Shown: positions 1-5,593, numbered from the stretch's first letter. The stretch: DNA of 6,278 nucleotides from Smithellaceae bacterium (GCA_028701435.1 JAQVQT010000109.1:1-6278); one strand, 5' to 3'. Translations and numbers: made by a program. The notes: a model not told the origin generated them from the sequence alone.

Positions 1-248
1 AATGTTGCCAGATATTTCAGAACCGCTTCTCTTTCCTCCGGCTTGACCTTCGCGCCTTTTTTGATCATCCTCTCCAGCGTCACTTCCCATTCGGCCGCGC
101 TTTTCTTCGCGCTTTCGACCTTCTTAATGCCGTGGCAGGCCGAGCAGGCCTTGTCCGCGATCGCCTTGCCCGGCGGCTGGGCAATCGCGAAGCCGGCCGA
201 CCAGGCACACAAAAAAATCCCCGCCGCTAAAACCGTAAATGTCTTCAT
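1..248 (-). CDS. Small periplasmic monohaem c-type cytochrome (3' end beyond the window)
   Basis: Probably a periplasmic electron carrier. The reverse strand reads 82 codons from the ATG at 248-246 and stays open at the left edge. Residues 1-23 form a signal peptide: MKTF, a hydrophobic run, then a likely AIA/Q cleavage site. One haem-attachment motif, CSACH, lies at residues 35-39. After it come a W-x-x-T-x-x-R-M stretch (Met61, the only internal Met seen, is a possible distal haem ligand) and an ending, EAVLKYLA, that is typical of the last helix of short class I cytochromes. Probably only a few residues are missing. A strong AGGAGG ribosome site lies at 261-256, 7 bases before the ATG. The gene starts 19 bases after the DsbC-like gene stops, so it is probably the third gene of the leftward operon. 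The redox partner cannot be told. The W/T/RM pattern recalls the haem-binding domain of quinohaemoprotein amine dehydrogenase, but this is only a resemblance. Confidence 0.85.
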   Translation of the reverse strand, partial: MKTFTVLAAGIFLCAWSAGFAIAQPPGKAIADKACSACHGIKKVESAKKSAAEWEVTLERMIKKGAKVKPEEREAVLKYLAT

Positions 249-267
249 GTTCCAGCCTCCTTTCCCT

Positions 268-966
268 TCAGTCCTTCAACAGAGTTTCAATCACCGGCCT
301 GTCAAAACCGGTCACCAGCCGGCCCTTGATAAAAAACATCGGCGTCGCGCGCACGCCGATTTTCGCGGATGCCTCCCGGTGCGCATGAATCCATTCCTCG
401 GCATCCTTATCGCTGCAAAGATTCAACTGATCCTTCCCGTCCAGCTTCCCCGACAAAACTTTTCCGTATTCTTCGGCTTTGTCGGCGGCGCAGAAAATAT
501 GCCGGATTTTGTCTTCCGCGTCCCTGGACAAAGGGTAGAAAAAGACATACAGGGTGACCTCCTTCTTGCGTCCGGCAAAAAACGCATAGGACTGGCGGCA
601 ATAATGGCAGTTCGGATCGATGAATTCCACAACGGAGGTTTTCCCTTCGCCGATTTTCAGGGCCTTGTCGAGCGACAGGCCCGCCATTTTGGATGTCATT
701 TTTTTCCCGGTGCTCTCCTGCGTGAGATTGGTCCCGTCTTTGGAAATCATGCTGCCCACGAAAAGCATGTCGCCGTCCGGAAGATAATAATAAATCTGGC
801 TGCCGTTATAGACTTCATAGACGCCCCTTGCGGAGGTCTGCGTCATGGTTTCGTAGGAATGCTGGGGAAAGCTTTTTTTAAACTGCTCTTCCGGCGATAT
901 CTTGTGCGCGGTCGGACATCCGGAAAAAAACAGAAGCAGCACTCCCGCAAGCCATAATTTTTTCAC
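268..966 (-). CDS. dsbC: DsbC-type thiol:disulfide interchange lipoprotein
   Basis: Probable periplasmic protein-disulfide isomerase/reductase, 232 residues, close to the usual DsbC length. Residues 1-16 are a signal sequence ending in FFSG, with Cys17 as the likely lipidated residue; Phe at the -3 lipobox position is not ideal. Residues about 25-85 match the small N-terminal dimerisation domain of DsbC/DsbG (GVYEVYNG, IYYYLPDGDMLFVG). The thioredoxin-like domain follows, with VEFIDPNC-HYC, so the active site is C120-H-Y-C123. The cis-proline loop is at T208-P209. Cys159 and Cys184 probably match the second, structural disulfide of E. coli DsbC. The start is GTG at 966-964, supported by AAGGAG at 979-974 and by the signal sequence beginning there. 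It lies 17 bases after the Rap1a-like gene and 19 bases before the cytochrome gene. In this family DsbD keeps the active site reduced; no dsbD lies in the window. A DsbG role is not excluded. Confidence 0.88.
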   Translation of the reverse strand: MKKLWLAGVLLLFFSGCPTAHKISPEEQFKKSFPQHSYETMTQTSARGVYEVYNGSQIYYYLPDGDMLFVGSMISKDGTNLTQESTGKKMTSKMAGLSLDKALKIGEGKTSVVEFIDPNCHYCRQSYAFFAGRKKEVTLYVFFYPLSRDAEDKIRHIFCAADKAEEYGKVLSGKLDGKDQLNLCSDKDAEEWIHAHREASAKIGVRATPMFFIKGRLVTGFDRPVIETLLKD

Positions 967-983
967 GAAAAAACTCCTTGGCG

Positions 984-1340
984 TTATTTGTTACGAATCA
1001 GATATTTCGGGTAGGCGGCAAGCAGGGCGCTGCGCACCAGGAAGGCGGCCGGTTTGTCCCACTTTTCCGGGTTTTTTTGCAGGAAATCGGCAACGATTTT
1101 ATACAGCGTGTCGGGTGTGACGCCGCCGGGCAAAGAGTAGTCGGAAACCGTAGCTTCGGCCACCCCCTGAATATATCCCATGTAGTTTCCGGCCAGCAGG
1201 TAATCCGCTTTGGCGTAGTCCTGCTCGGCTTTTAAATAGGACTTCATCCCATCGACAAGATCATGCCCGCTCATGGCCTGTGCGGACTGGCCGCCAAGAA
1301 CCAGTACGATCAACAACAGGGCAACGGATAGTTTTTTCAT
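984..1340 (-). CDS. Secreted Rap1a/Tai-family-like protein without cysteines
   Basis: A 118-residue exported protein. Residues 1-22 are a clear signal peptide (MKKL, hydrophobic core, AQA cleavage site). The mature part resembles the Rap1a/Tai domain: a helical start, GYIQGVAEA at 55-63, LPGGVTPDTLYKIVADFL at about 70-87, then NPEKWDKPAAFLVRSALLAAYP. Family members usually show GY-x-x-G-V-A, C-x-P-x-G-V-T, L-x-x-x-P-E and A-L-x-x-A-F-P-C in this order. The best-known members (Serratia Rap1a/Rap2a) are periplasmic immunity proteins against type VI secretion amidase toxins, but many relatives stand alone with no known role. Here the family cysteines are replaced (SLPGGVT, AYPKYL) and the protein has none. 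ATG at 1340-1338 has a modest AGGA at 1351-1348. It is the first gene of the leftward cluster. No toxin gene is adjacent, so an immunity role is not supported by context. Confidence 0.72.
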   Translation of the reverse strand: MKKLSVALLLIVLVLGGQSAQAMSGHDLVDGMKSYLKAEQDYAKADYLLAGNYMGYIQGVAEATVSDYSLPGGVTPDTLYKIVADFLQKNPEKWDKPAAFLVRSALLAAYPKYLIRNK

Positions 1341-1377
1341 AAAGACATCCTGTCTGATTTTTTCCTTTCACGTTCAC

Positions 1378-1419
1378 ATGCGACGCCCGGAATGTCGCAT
1401 AATCTTCATCATCCGTCAA
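1378..1419 (-). promoter_or_regulatory. Possible promoter with overlapping inverted repeat upstream of the Rap1a-like gene
   Basis: In the 145-base gap (1341-1485) the reverse strand has TTGACG (1419-1414), a good -35 match. It is followed after 17 bases by GACATT (1396-1391), a poor -10 match (3 of 6). A perfect 7-bp inverted repeat, ATGCGAC (1378-1384) and GTCGCAT (1394-1400) with a 9-base spacer, overlaps the proposed -10. It ends about 37 bases before the start codon, so it could be an operator. A smaller 5-bp repeat, TATCG/CGATA, lies at 1427-1444. No T-tract terminator for the upstream PagL-like gene is visible in the gap, so read-through is also possible. Confidence 0.3.
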
Positions 1420-1485
1420 CAACGCTTATCGAAAGCAATCGATACGTTTTTGAAAGTCGTCGGGTCGGCGCGGACGTTCGGCCCC

Positions 1486-2274
1486 TTAAAACCGGTAATG
1501 GATCTCCAGCATGTGAAAATCCGCCCCCGTCGTGTGATGCCCGTAGAGGGCCGCATCAGAATAATGCAGAAACCGGTAGCCTACACCAAATCCTCTGAAG
1601 ACCGGCACACTGAGGCCTGCGGTCAACGCAAACTGAAAATATCCGCCGTAGTCCTGATCCCCGAAGCGATGCCTGCTGAGCAGGGCCGGGCCCGCCCCCA
1701 TATCCAGACTGAACCTTCCGTCTTTGCTTCCGAAAGCCAGCATGGGAATCAGGGAAACGGCCAGTGCGGTTTCTCCGGCGCCGTAAAGAGCGCCGGCGCT
1801 GGCCATCAGCCTCAGCTCGCCTCCCCAGCCGGACCGGGAATACCATCCCCAGGGCAGCCGGAACTGCGCCGCCGCGTCAAATTCCTGAAATTCTTCCGTC
1901 GCCGTGCCGCCCAAAACATCCAAACCCGAAAAGCGGCCCCGAATGCTGATGTTCAAAAGGTTCGATCGAAGAACCCCCGGCTTTTTCACGGATTCCACGG
2001 CGGCGCCCTGGCCGTTGGGATCAGCGGCGGCCATACCCGGATTCACCGCAACCGGTTGCGAGGATTGCCCTTCTCCGGGCTCCGGTTGAGACGAGGCCTC
2101 AGCGGCATGGGACAGCGCAGGCGAGGGTCCGATCATCAGCAGGAAGGCGCAGGCAAAAAAGAAGAGGCAACGAATGCAAAAAGGATCTTTCCGTCCACCG
2201 TGTTCCGCCTTCGGAAAAAGGATTTCTCTCTGCTCTTTGCGTTTGCCCGTGCCGCGCTCGAAAATATTCGTCAT
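1486..2274 (-). CDS. PagL-like lipid A 3-O-deacylase (acyloxyacyl hydrolase family), outer-membrane beta-barrel
   Basis: Probable outer-membrane enzyme that removes a fatty acid from lipid A. From the ATG at 2274-2272 it has 262 residues. A long polar N-terminus (about 35 residues) precedes a hydrophobic segment (CLFFFACAFLLMIG) and a likely cleavage site near ALSHA/AEA. A Pro/Glu/Gln/Gly-rich linker of about 40 residues follows, then alternating aromatic and glycine-rich strands. The C-terminal signature GVGYRFLHYSDAALYG holds the PagL-type H-x-S pair (His237, Ser239). The third catalytic residue, Glu in Pseudomonas PagL, has no exact match; Asp252 is the nearest. The chain ends in YRF with a terminal Phe, as expected for proteins inserted by the BAM machinery. 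A GTG at 2307 would add 11 residues, but the ATG is preferred because GGGAGG lies just upstream of it. It stands apart from the downstream cluster by 145 bases. The family call is fairly firm; activity is inferred. Confidence 0.78.
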   Translation of the reverse strand: MTNIFERGTGKRKEQREILFPKAEHGGRKDPFCIRCLFFFACAFLLMIGPSPALSHAAEASSQPEPGEGQSSQPVAVNPGMAAADPNGQGAAVESVKKPGVLRSNLLNISIRGRFSGLDVLGGTATEEFQEFDAAAQFRLPWGWYSRSGWGGELRLMASAGALYGAGETALAVSLIPMLAFGSKDGRFSLDMGAGPALLSRHRFGDQDYGGYFQFALTAGLSVPVFRGFGVGYRFLHYSDAALYGHHTTGADFHMLEIHYRF

Positions 2275-2316
2275 CCCGCCTCCCGGCCCTAGGACTTCAC
2301 ACGCCACTCATTGCTC

Positions 2317-2351
2317 GTCTTCCTATCACCCATTGCCCCTAGCCTATCACC
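2317..2351. repeat. Left half of a degenerate heptamer tandem array (5 units)
   Basis: Five consecutive 7-base units on the plus strand: GTCTTCC, TATCACC, CATTGCC, CCTAGCC, TATCACC. Every unit ends in CC, and together with the right half the consensus is YNTYRCC. The array lies in the 240-base gap between the divergent PagL-like and MurU-like genes. Degenerate heptamer repeats between genes are known elsewhere, for example the STRR repeats of cyanobacteria; no relation to those is claimed. The function is unknown. Confidence 0.75.
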
Positions 2352-2352
2352 C

Positions 2353-2384
2353 CTGCAGGGAACGGTCGCAACCGTTCCCTGCAG
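2353..2384. repeat. Perfect 14-bp-stem hairpin inserted in the heptamer array (REP-like)
   Basis: The arm CTGCAGGGAACGGT (2353-2366) is followed by the loop CGCA (2367-2370) and its exact reverse complement (2371-2384). The stem is perfect and GC-rich and has no T-tract after it on either strand, which argues against a simple rho-independent terminator. The form (short palindrome, tetraloop, between genes) resembles REP elements moved by Y1/RAYT transposases. No such transposase is in the window and no second copy was seen here. It could also act as a transcript-end stabiliser or a protein-binding site between the divergent genes. Confidence 0.8.
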
Positions 2385-2386
2385 TT

Positions 2387-2428
2387 CGTCACCTTATTCC
2401 TGTCGCCTCTCGCCTATTGCCCATCGCC
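2387..2428. repeat. Right half of the heptamer tandem array (6 units)
   Basis: Six consecutive 7-base units on the plus strand: CGTCACC, TTATTCC, TGTCGCC, TCTCGCC, TATTGCC, CATCGCC. All end in CC and follow the YNTYRCC pattern of the left half. The distance between the halves (2352-2386) is 35 bases, so the two halves are in the same 7-base phase. The proposed -35 box at 2417-2422 lies inside this half. Confidence 0.75.
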
Positions 2429-2445
2429 TGTCTTTTCTATATCAT
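2417..2445 (+). promoter_or_regulatory. Candidate sigma-70-type promoter for the murU-amgK genes
   Basis: TTGCCC (2417-2422, 4 of 6 matches to TTGACA) is followed after exactly 17 bases by TATCAT (2440-2445, 5 of 6 matches to TATAAT). Transcription would start near 2452 and give a leader of about 63 bases. The leader has a small inverted repeat, CCGGC (2457-2461) and GCCGG (2472-2476). This is the best rightward promoter match in the gap, but the organism's sigma preference is unknown. Confidence 0.45.
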
Positions 2446-2478
2446 AAAACTCCGGTCCGGCAAAAGTATTCGCCGGGC

Positions 2479-2506
2479 TTGACTTTTGCGCGAAGTCCTG
2501 CTGAAT
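2479..2506 (+). promoter_or_regulatory. Alternative weak promoter close to the murU start codon
   Basis: TTGACT (2479-2484, 5 of 6 matches) is followed after 16 bases by CTGAAT (2501-2506, 3 of 6). If used, transcription would begin near 2513, almost at the ATG at 2515, giving a leaderless message. This would fit the lack of a ribosome site before that ATG, but the -10 box is poor. Confidence 0.25.
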
Positions 2507-2514
2507 AGTCGGCC

Positions 2515-3249
2515 ATGAATTCCTGTCCTTCTGATGCGGCAAGCCAAAAAATCCGCACGGCTTTCATTCTGGGCGCGGGGCTGGGCACCCGGCTTCGGCC
2601 GCTCACGGATCATGTTCCCAAACCTCTGCTGCCGGTCGGCGGACGCCCGATCATCACCTACGCAATGGAGCATCTGCGCAACGCAGGCGTGGAGCGGTTT
2701 ATCATCAACACGCATCACTGCCCGGAAAAATACCTCGAAGCGTTCCCGAACAGCCGCTGGGAGGACATCCCCATCACGTTCCGCCACGAACCGGTGCTTC
2801 TGGATACGGCGGGCGGCGTCAAAAACATCGAGGATCTGATCGGGCTGGAACGCCGCATCATCGTTTACAACGGAGACATCCTCACCAATCTTCCGCTTGA
2901 GCCTCTCCTGAGAAGGCACGCGAAGCTTGGAACGGAGGCCACCCTGGCGCTGCGCAGCCGGGGGCCGCTGACCAATGTCCGTATTGACTCGCGGGGATTT
3001 ATCTGCGATATGAGGGACGCTTTGCAAAACCCGGGTGTCCAGGCCTGCCTTTTCGCGGGCATTTATGTTCTGGAAACGGCCTTTCTGCAGCGGCTGACTT
3101 CGGGGAAAATCGAATCGATTGTGCTGCCGCTCGTCGAGAGCATTCGGCAAAATCCCCGGTCCGTCGGCGGAATCGTCATCGATGAAGGCTTCTGGCACGA
3201 TCTGGGCACAATGGAAGAATACCATACACTACGCGATCAGGCCCTATGA
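2515..3249 (+). CDS. murU: MurU-like sugar-1-phosphate nucleotidyltransferase
   Basis: Cytoplasmic enzyme of the NTP_transferase family, 244 residues, that joins a sugar 1-phosphate to a nucleotide with release of pyrophosphate. The signature G20-A-G-L-G-T-R26 followed by LRPLTDHVPKPLLPVGGRPI (Lys36) is the nucleotide-binding loop. The metal-binding aspartates are probably Asp121 (NGD) and Asp229 (FWHDLGT). LDTAGGV at 96-102 matches the L-x-T-A/G-G-G substrate region. Length and lack of a C-terminal acyltransferase domain fit MurU, which makes UDP-MurNAc from MurNAc 1-phosphate in peptidoglycan recycling, better than GlmU. The AmgK-like kinase overlapping its end supports this; a mannose-1-phosphate guanylyltransferase of similar build remains possible. 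The ATG at 2515 is the only usable start, because an in-frame TAG lies at 2506-2508. It has about 16 residues before the usual first strand and no clear ribosome site. Confidence 0.8.
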   Translation: MNSCPSDAASQKIRTAFILGAGLGTRLRPLTDHVPKPLLPVGGRPIITYAMEHLRNAGVERFIINTHHCPEKYLEAFPNSRWEDIPITFRHEPVLLDTAGGVKNIEDLIGLERRIIVYNGDILTNLPLEPLLRRHAKLGTEATLALRSRGPLTNVRIDSRGFICDMRDALQNPGVQACLFAGIYVLETAFLQRLTSGKIESIVLPLVESIRQNPRSVGGIVIDEGFWHDLGTMEEYHTLRDQAL

Positions 3250-4229
3250 ACCGGGATATTCGACAATTTGTAAATCATCATCTGGGCGCGGTGGAGTTTC
3301 AGTACGATCCGATCCTCAAGGGCGGCTCCGACCGCACCTTTTACCGCGTGCGCGTGCCTGCCGGCGCCACCTTTATTTTCATGGAATATGGAACCGACGT
3401 GGAGGAAAACGCCTACTGGGCGGAGATCAACCGCTTCATGACGGAGATCGGCATGCCGGTTCCCCGCATCATCGCCTTCGACTTCCGAAAGCGGTTCATG
3501 CTGCTCGAGGATCTGGGCGATGCGGATCTGTATTCCCTGCGCGCCACTCCCTGGCGCAAACGGAGGCGCTACTATCTGACGGCTCTTTCCGGGATCCACA
3601 GGCTTCACCGGACTCCGCTATCCGACGTGCCGGCTTCCCTAAAACTGTGCCGGGGATATGACCGGTCGCTCTACGCCTGGGAGCACGCCTACTTCAGGGA
3701 AAACTTCGTTGAGGCGGTCTGCGGACTATCGCTTTCCGGCCCGCAGGAGCGCGACTGGGCGGAAGAGATGGAGGCGCTGATCGACCGCCTGCAAAAAATT
3801 CCGGAATGCCTGGTCCACCGGGATTTTCAGTCCCAGAATATCATGATTCGAAATGACCGGCCGATATTTCTTGACTTTCAGGGCATGCGGACGGGCAATC
3901 TGTTTTACGACCTGGGTTCTCTGATCTGCGACCCCTACGTTCCTTTTTCCCCGGCCGAAAGAAATGAACTCATCGCTTTTTATTACCGGATCATGGAGCC
4001 GGATTACAGCTTTGAAAAGTTCACCGACTATTTCTGGGAAGGCTCGGCCCAGCGGCTGATGCAGGCGCTGGGCGCCTACGGCTTTCTGGGGCTCAAGAAA
4101 AACAAGCCGGACTTTCTTCAGCATACCGCGGGCGGCATTCGGAATCTGGCCGCCGCCGCGTCCCAGACCGGTACCCTGCCGGTTTTAAAGGAACTGGCCC
4201 GGGCCTGCATGAACAAACTTTTATCCTGA
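3246..4229 (+). CDS. amgK: AmgK-like anomeric sugar kinase (APH/phosphotransferase family)
   Basis: Cytoplasmic kinase of the aminoglycoside-phosphotransferase fold, 327 residues. AmgK phosphorylates C1 of MurNAc and GlcNAc to feed MurU. The N-lobe loop KGGSDRTFYRV (25-35) binds the nucleotide, and LLEDLGDADL (86-95) is the hinge region typical of AmgK relatives. The catalytic loop is H191-R-D193-F-Q-S-Q-N198, and the metal-binding motif is L-D210-F-Q-G, then YDLGSL. DFQ in place of the DFG of protein kinases is usual in this family. Its ATG overlaps the TGA of the upstream nucleotidyltransferase as ATGA (3246-3249), so the two are probably translationally coupled. In Pseudomonas putida the order is amgK then murU; here it is reversed. 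True antibiotic resistance is unlikely, given the partner gene. The exact sugar substrate is inferred from the pairing. Confidence 0.82.
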   Translation: MNRDIRQFVNHHLGAVEFQYDPILKGGSDRTFYRVRVPAGATFIFMEYGTDVEENAYWAEINRFMTEIGMPVPRIIAFDFRKRFMLLEDLGDADLYSLRATPWRKRRRYYLTALSGIHRLHRTPLSDVPASLKLCRGYDRSLYAWEHAYFRENFVEAVCGLSLSGPQERDWAEEMEALIDRLQKIPECLVHRDFQSQNIMIRNDRPIFLDFQGMRTGNLFYDLGSLICDPYVPFSPAERNELIAFYYRIMEPDYSFEKFTDYFWEGSAQRLMQALGAYGFLGLKKNKPDFLQHTAGGIRNLAAAASQTGTLPVLKELARACMNKLLS

Positions 4230-4252
4230 TCGGCCGACCGTCCGGAAAGCAC

Positions 4253-4283
4253 GGAGGTGTCTATCTTGCAGGAAAAAGAATGA
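4253..4283 (+). promoter_or_regulatory. Strong ribosome site with a tiny open frame overlapping the transporter start
   Basis: GGAGGTG (4253-4259) is a near-perfect ribosome site but lies 20 bases before the transporter ATG at 4280, too far to serve it directly. It is well placed for a TTG at 4266, which reads five codons (MQEKE) and stops at TGA 4281-4283, overlapping the transporter ATG as ATGA. The transporter also has its own AGGA at 4270-4273, 6 bases upstream. Either the tiny frame couples translation into the transporter, or the strong site simply recruits ribosomes nearby. Confidence 0.3.
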
Positions 4284-5482
4284 TCCCGAAACCTACCGAT
4301 CCTTCACCGGCCGGGCTTTTGAAGCTTGCAGGCTTCTCCCTGGGCCTTTTTGCGGTCCAGACCTTCTGGGGTTTCACCTGGGCTACGCTGCCCCTCTACC
4401 TGAAAGAACTCACGGGCTCCAACGCGGGAACCGGCATCATTCTGTCCATCACCGGCATCACCGGCCTGTTTTTTCCCGTGCTGGCCGGCGCTCTGTCCGA
4501 CCGAATCCGCACGCCGCTGGGGCGGCGCAGGCCGCTGATCCTTGCCGGATGGCTTCTGGCCTGGAGCATGGTATTTTTGCTGATGCGGATCGACTCGCTC
4601 GCCGCGGTGATCCCCACCATCTTTCTGGCTTACGCCGGATTCTTCTTTGCCATCGGCCCCTATTTCGCGCTGCTGCCGGACATGATTCCCGCGGCGCAGC
4701 GAAGCTTTGCTTCGGGCCTCATGTTTCTGATCGGGGGAACCGGCATCCTGAGCTATCTGTTGTTTGCCGCCCGCTGGTGGGAAGCCTCGCCTGCCCGTCC
4801 GTTTTGGTGGGTTCTGATTGCGGTGCCGCTCGCCGTCGCCGTGATGTGCCTTTCCGTAAAGGAATCCGTCCCGACGCAAAGCAAAACGCGCCTTCACCTT
4901 TTCCGGGAGCTTGCCGGCAGGAAAAATCTGCAGCGCTTTCTTTTCGCCATGACGCTGCAATGGATCAGTCTGTGGATGGTGAGCGCTTTTTTCGTCATCA
5001 CCTGCATGGCGCTCTTTGATTTGTCCGTTGAGCAGGCGGTCAAGGCTTTCTTGGTGTTCAATGCTTCCTTTGTCGGCTTCGCCCTGCCCGCCGGACTGCT
5101 GGCCGTCAAACTGGGGCTGAAACAGACCACGATCGGCGGTGTTGCCGTTCTGATCGTCTGTTTTTGTGTGATCCCCTTCATACCAACCTATTCGTCGCTG
5201 CTTTTTCTGGTGATCATCGCCGGCGCCGCCTATGGAACGGTGCTTGCCGTATCCTACCCTTTCTTTCTCAGCATGATTCCGAAAGAACAGACGGCGGGAT
5301 TCGTCGGCCTTTACCAGGCCTGCCAGAACGGAACACTGCTTCTGGGTCCGGCCATCGCCGGAGGGCTGATCGATTCTTTCGGCTACACCACCCTTTTCTA
5401 CGGAGCAGCCGCGGTCATGCTGGCCGGCATGATCCTTTACATCACCGTCAGTCAGTCCGAATCCATGAAGCAGGAGTCTTAG
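4280..5482 (+). CDS. MFS transporter, probable sugar:cation symporter (GPH/SLC45-like)
   Basis: Inner-membrane protein of 400 residues with about 12 hydrophobic segments in two groups of six, split by a basic loop near residues 195-218. Motif A of the major facilitator superfamily is at G70-A-L-S-D74-R-x-R-x-x-x-G-R-R-R84, between helices 2 and 3. The forms DRIRTPLGRRRP and GPYFALLPDMIP (126-137) are like those of the GPH and SLC45/plant sucrose transporter branches, which move sugars with H+ or Na+. There is no signal peptide or extra domain. The gene follows the kinase gene by 50 bases on the same strand, probably in one operon, so a sugar or amino-sugar substrate for the salvage pair is reasonable but not shown. 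ATG 4280 is the only in-frame start after the kinase stop. An efflux role cannot be excluded. Confidence 0.8.
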   Translation: MIPKPTDPSPAGLLKLAGFSLGLFAVQTFWGFTWATLPLYLKELTGSNAGTGIILSITGITGLFFPVLAGALSDRIRTPLGRRRPLILAGWLLAWSMVFLLMRIDSLAAVIPTIFLAYAGFFFAIGPYFALLPDMIPAAQRSFASGLMFLIGGTGILSYLLFAARWWEASPARPFWWVLIAVPLAVAVMCLSVKESVPTQSKTRLHLFRELAGRKNLQRFLFAMTLQWISLWMVSAFFVITCMALFDLSVEQAVKAFLVFNASFVGFALPAGLLAVKLGLKQTTIGGVAVLIVCFCVIPFIPTYSSLLFLVIIAGAAYGTVLAVSYPFFLSMIPKEQTAGFVGLYQACQNGTLLLGPAIAGGLIDSFGYTTLFYGAAAVMLAGMILYITVSQSESMKQES

Positions 5483-5497
5483 TTTCCCGCGGGAGAA

Positions 5498-5530
5498 AGC
5501 GCCTCCAACGCCTGACAAAGCCGTTGCGCT
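5498..5530 (+). other. Weak bulged hairpin between the transporter and leuS
   Basis: In the 111-base gap 5483-5593, CAACG (5506-5510) pairs with CGTTG (5522-5526) across an 11-base loop. AGCG (5498-5501) can then pair with CGCT (5527-5530), with a 4-base bulge on the left. No T-tract follows, so it is not a convincing terminator. No T-box or other known leader was recognised and no good promoter was found in the gap, so leuS may be read from the upstream operon. Confidence 0.25.
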
Positions 5531-5593
5531 GCCCCATCCAATATGTTAAGCAAATCCCCGATTATTGAACTCTTTTGGGAGAAAAACACCGTT

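Noticed and set aside
43..957. A 304-codon open frame on the plus strand across the cytochrome and DsbC-like genes.
   Set aside because: It is antisense to two genes with signal peptides, CxxCH and CxxC motifs and good ribosome sites. Its own product has no recognisable domain.
1273..2292. A 339-codon open frame on the plus strand opposite the PagL-like gene.
   Set aside because: The product is Arg-, Pro- and Gly-rich without domain features. The opposite strand has a signal peptide, barrel strands, H-x-S and a terminal Phe.
2353..2384. The hairpin as a rho-independent terminator.
   Set aside because: The two flanking genes diverge, so no transcript is expected to end here, and no T-tract follows on either strand.
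2317..2428. The heptamer array as a CRISPR array.
   Set aside because: Units are 7 bases, directly adjacent, without spacers, and no cas gene is present.
2437..3225. A 262-codon minus-strand frame opposite the murU-like gene.
   Set aside because: The plus-strand frame has an unmistakable nucleotidyltransferase signature; this is its shadow.
3246..4229. The kinase as an aminoglycoside-resistance enzyme.
   Set aside because: The overlapping MurU-like gene and the AmgK-type LLEDLGD and LDFQG motifs point to sugar metabolism.
4304..5518. A 404-codon open frame on the minus strand, slightly longer than the transporter it opposes.
   Set aside because: Its product is a low-complexity run of Gly, Gln, His, Lys and Asp with no recognisable domain, as expected from the mirror of a GC-rich membrane-protein gene. 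The plus strand encodes a clear MFS protein.
5543..5593. An upstream in-frame ATG as the start of leuS.
   Set aside because: It has no ribosome site and would add residues before the standard LeuRS N-terminus.
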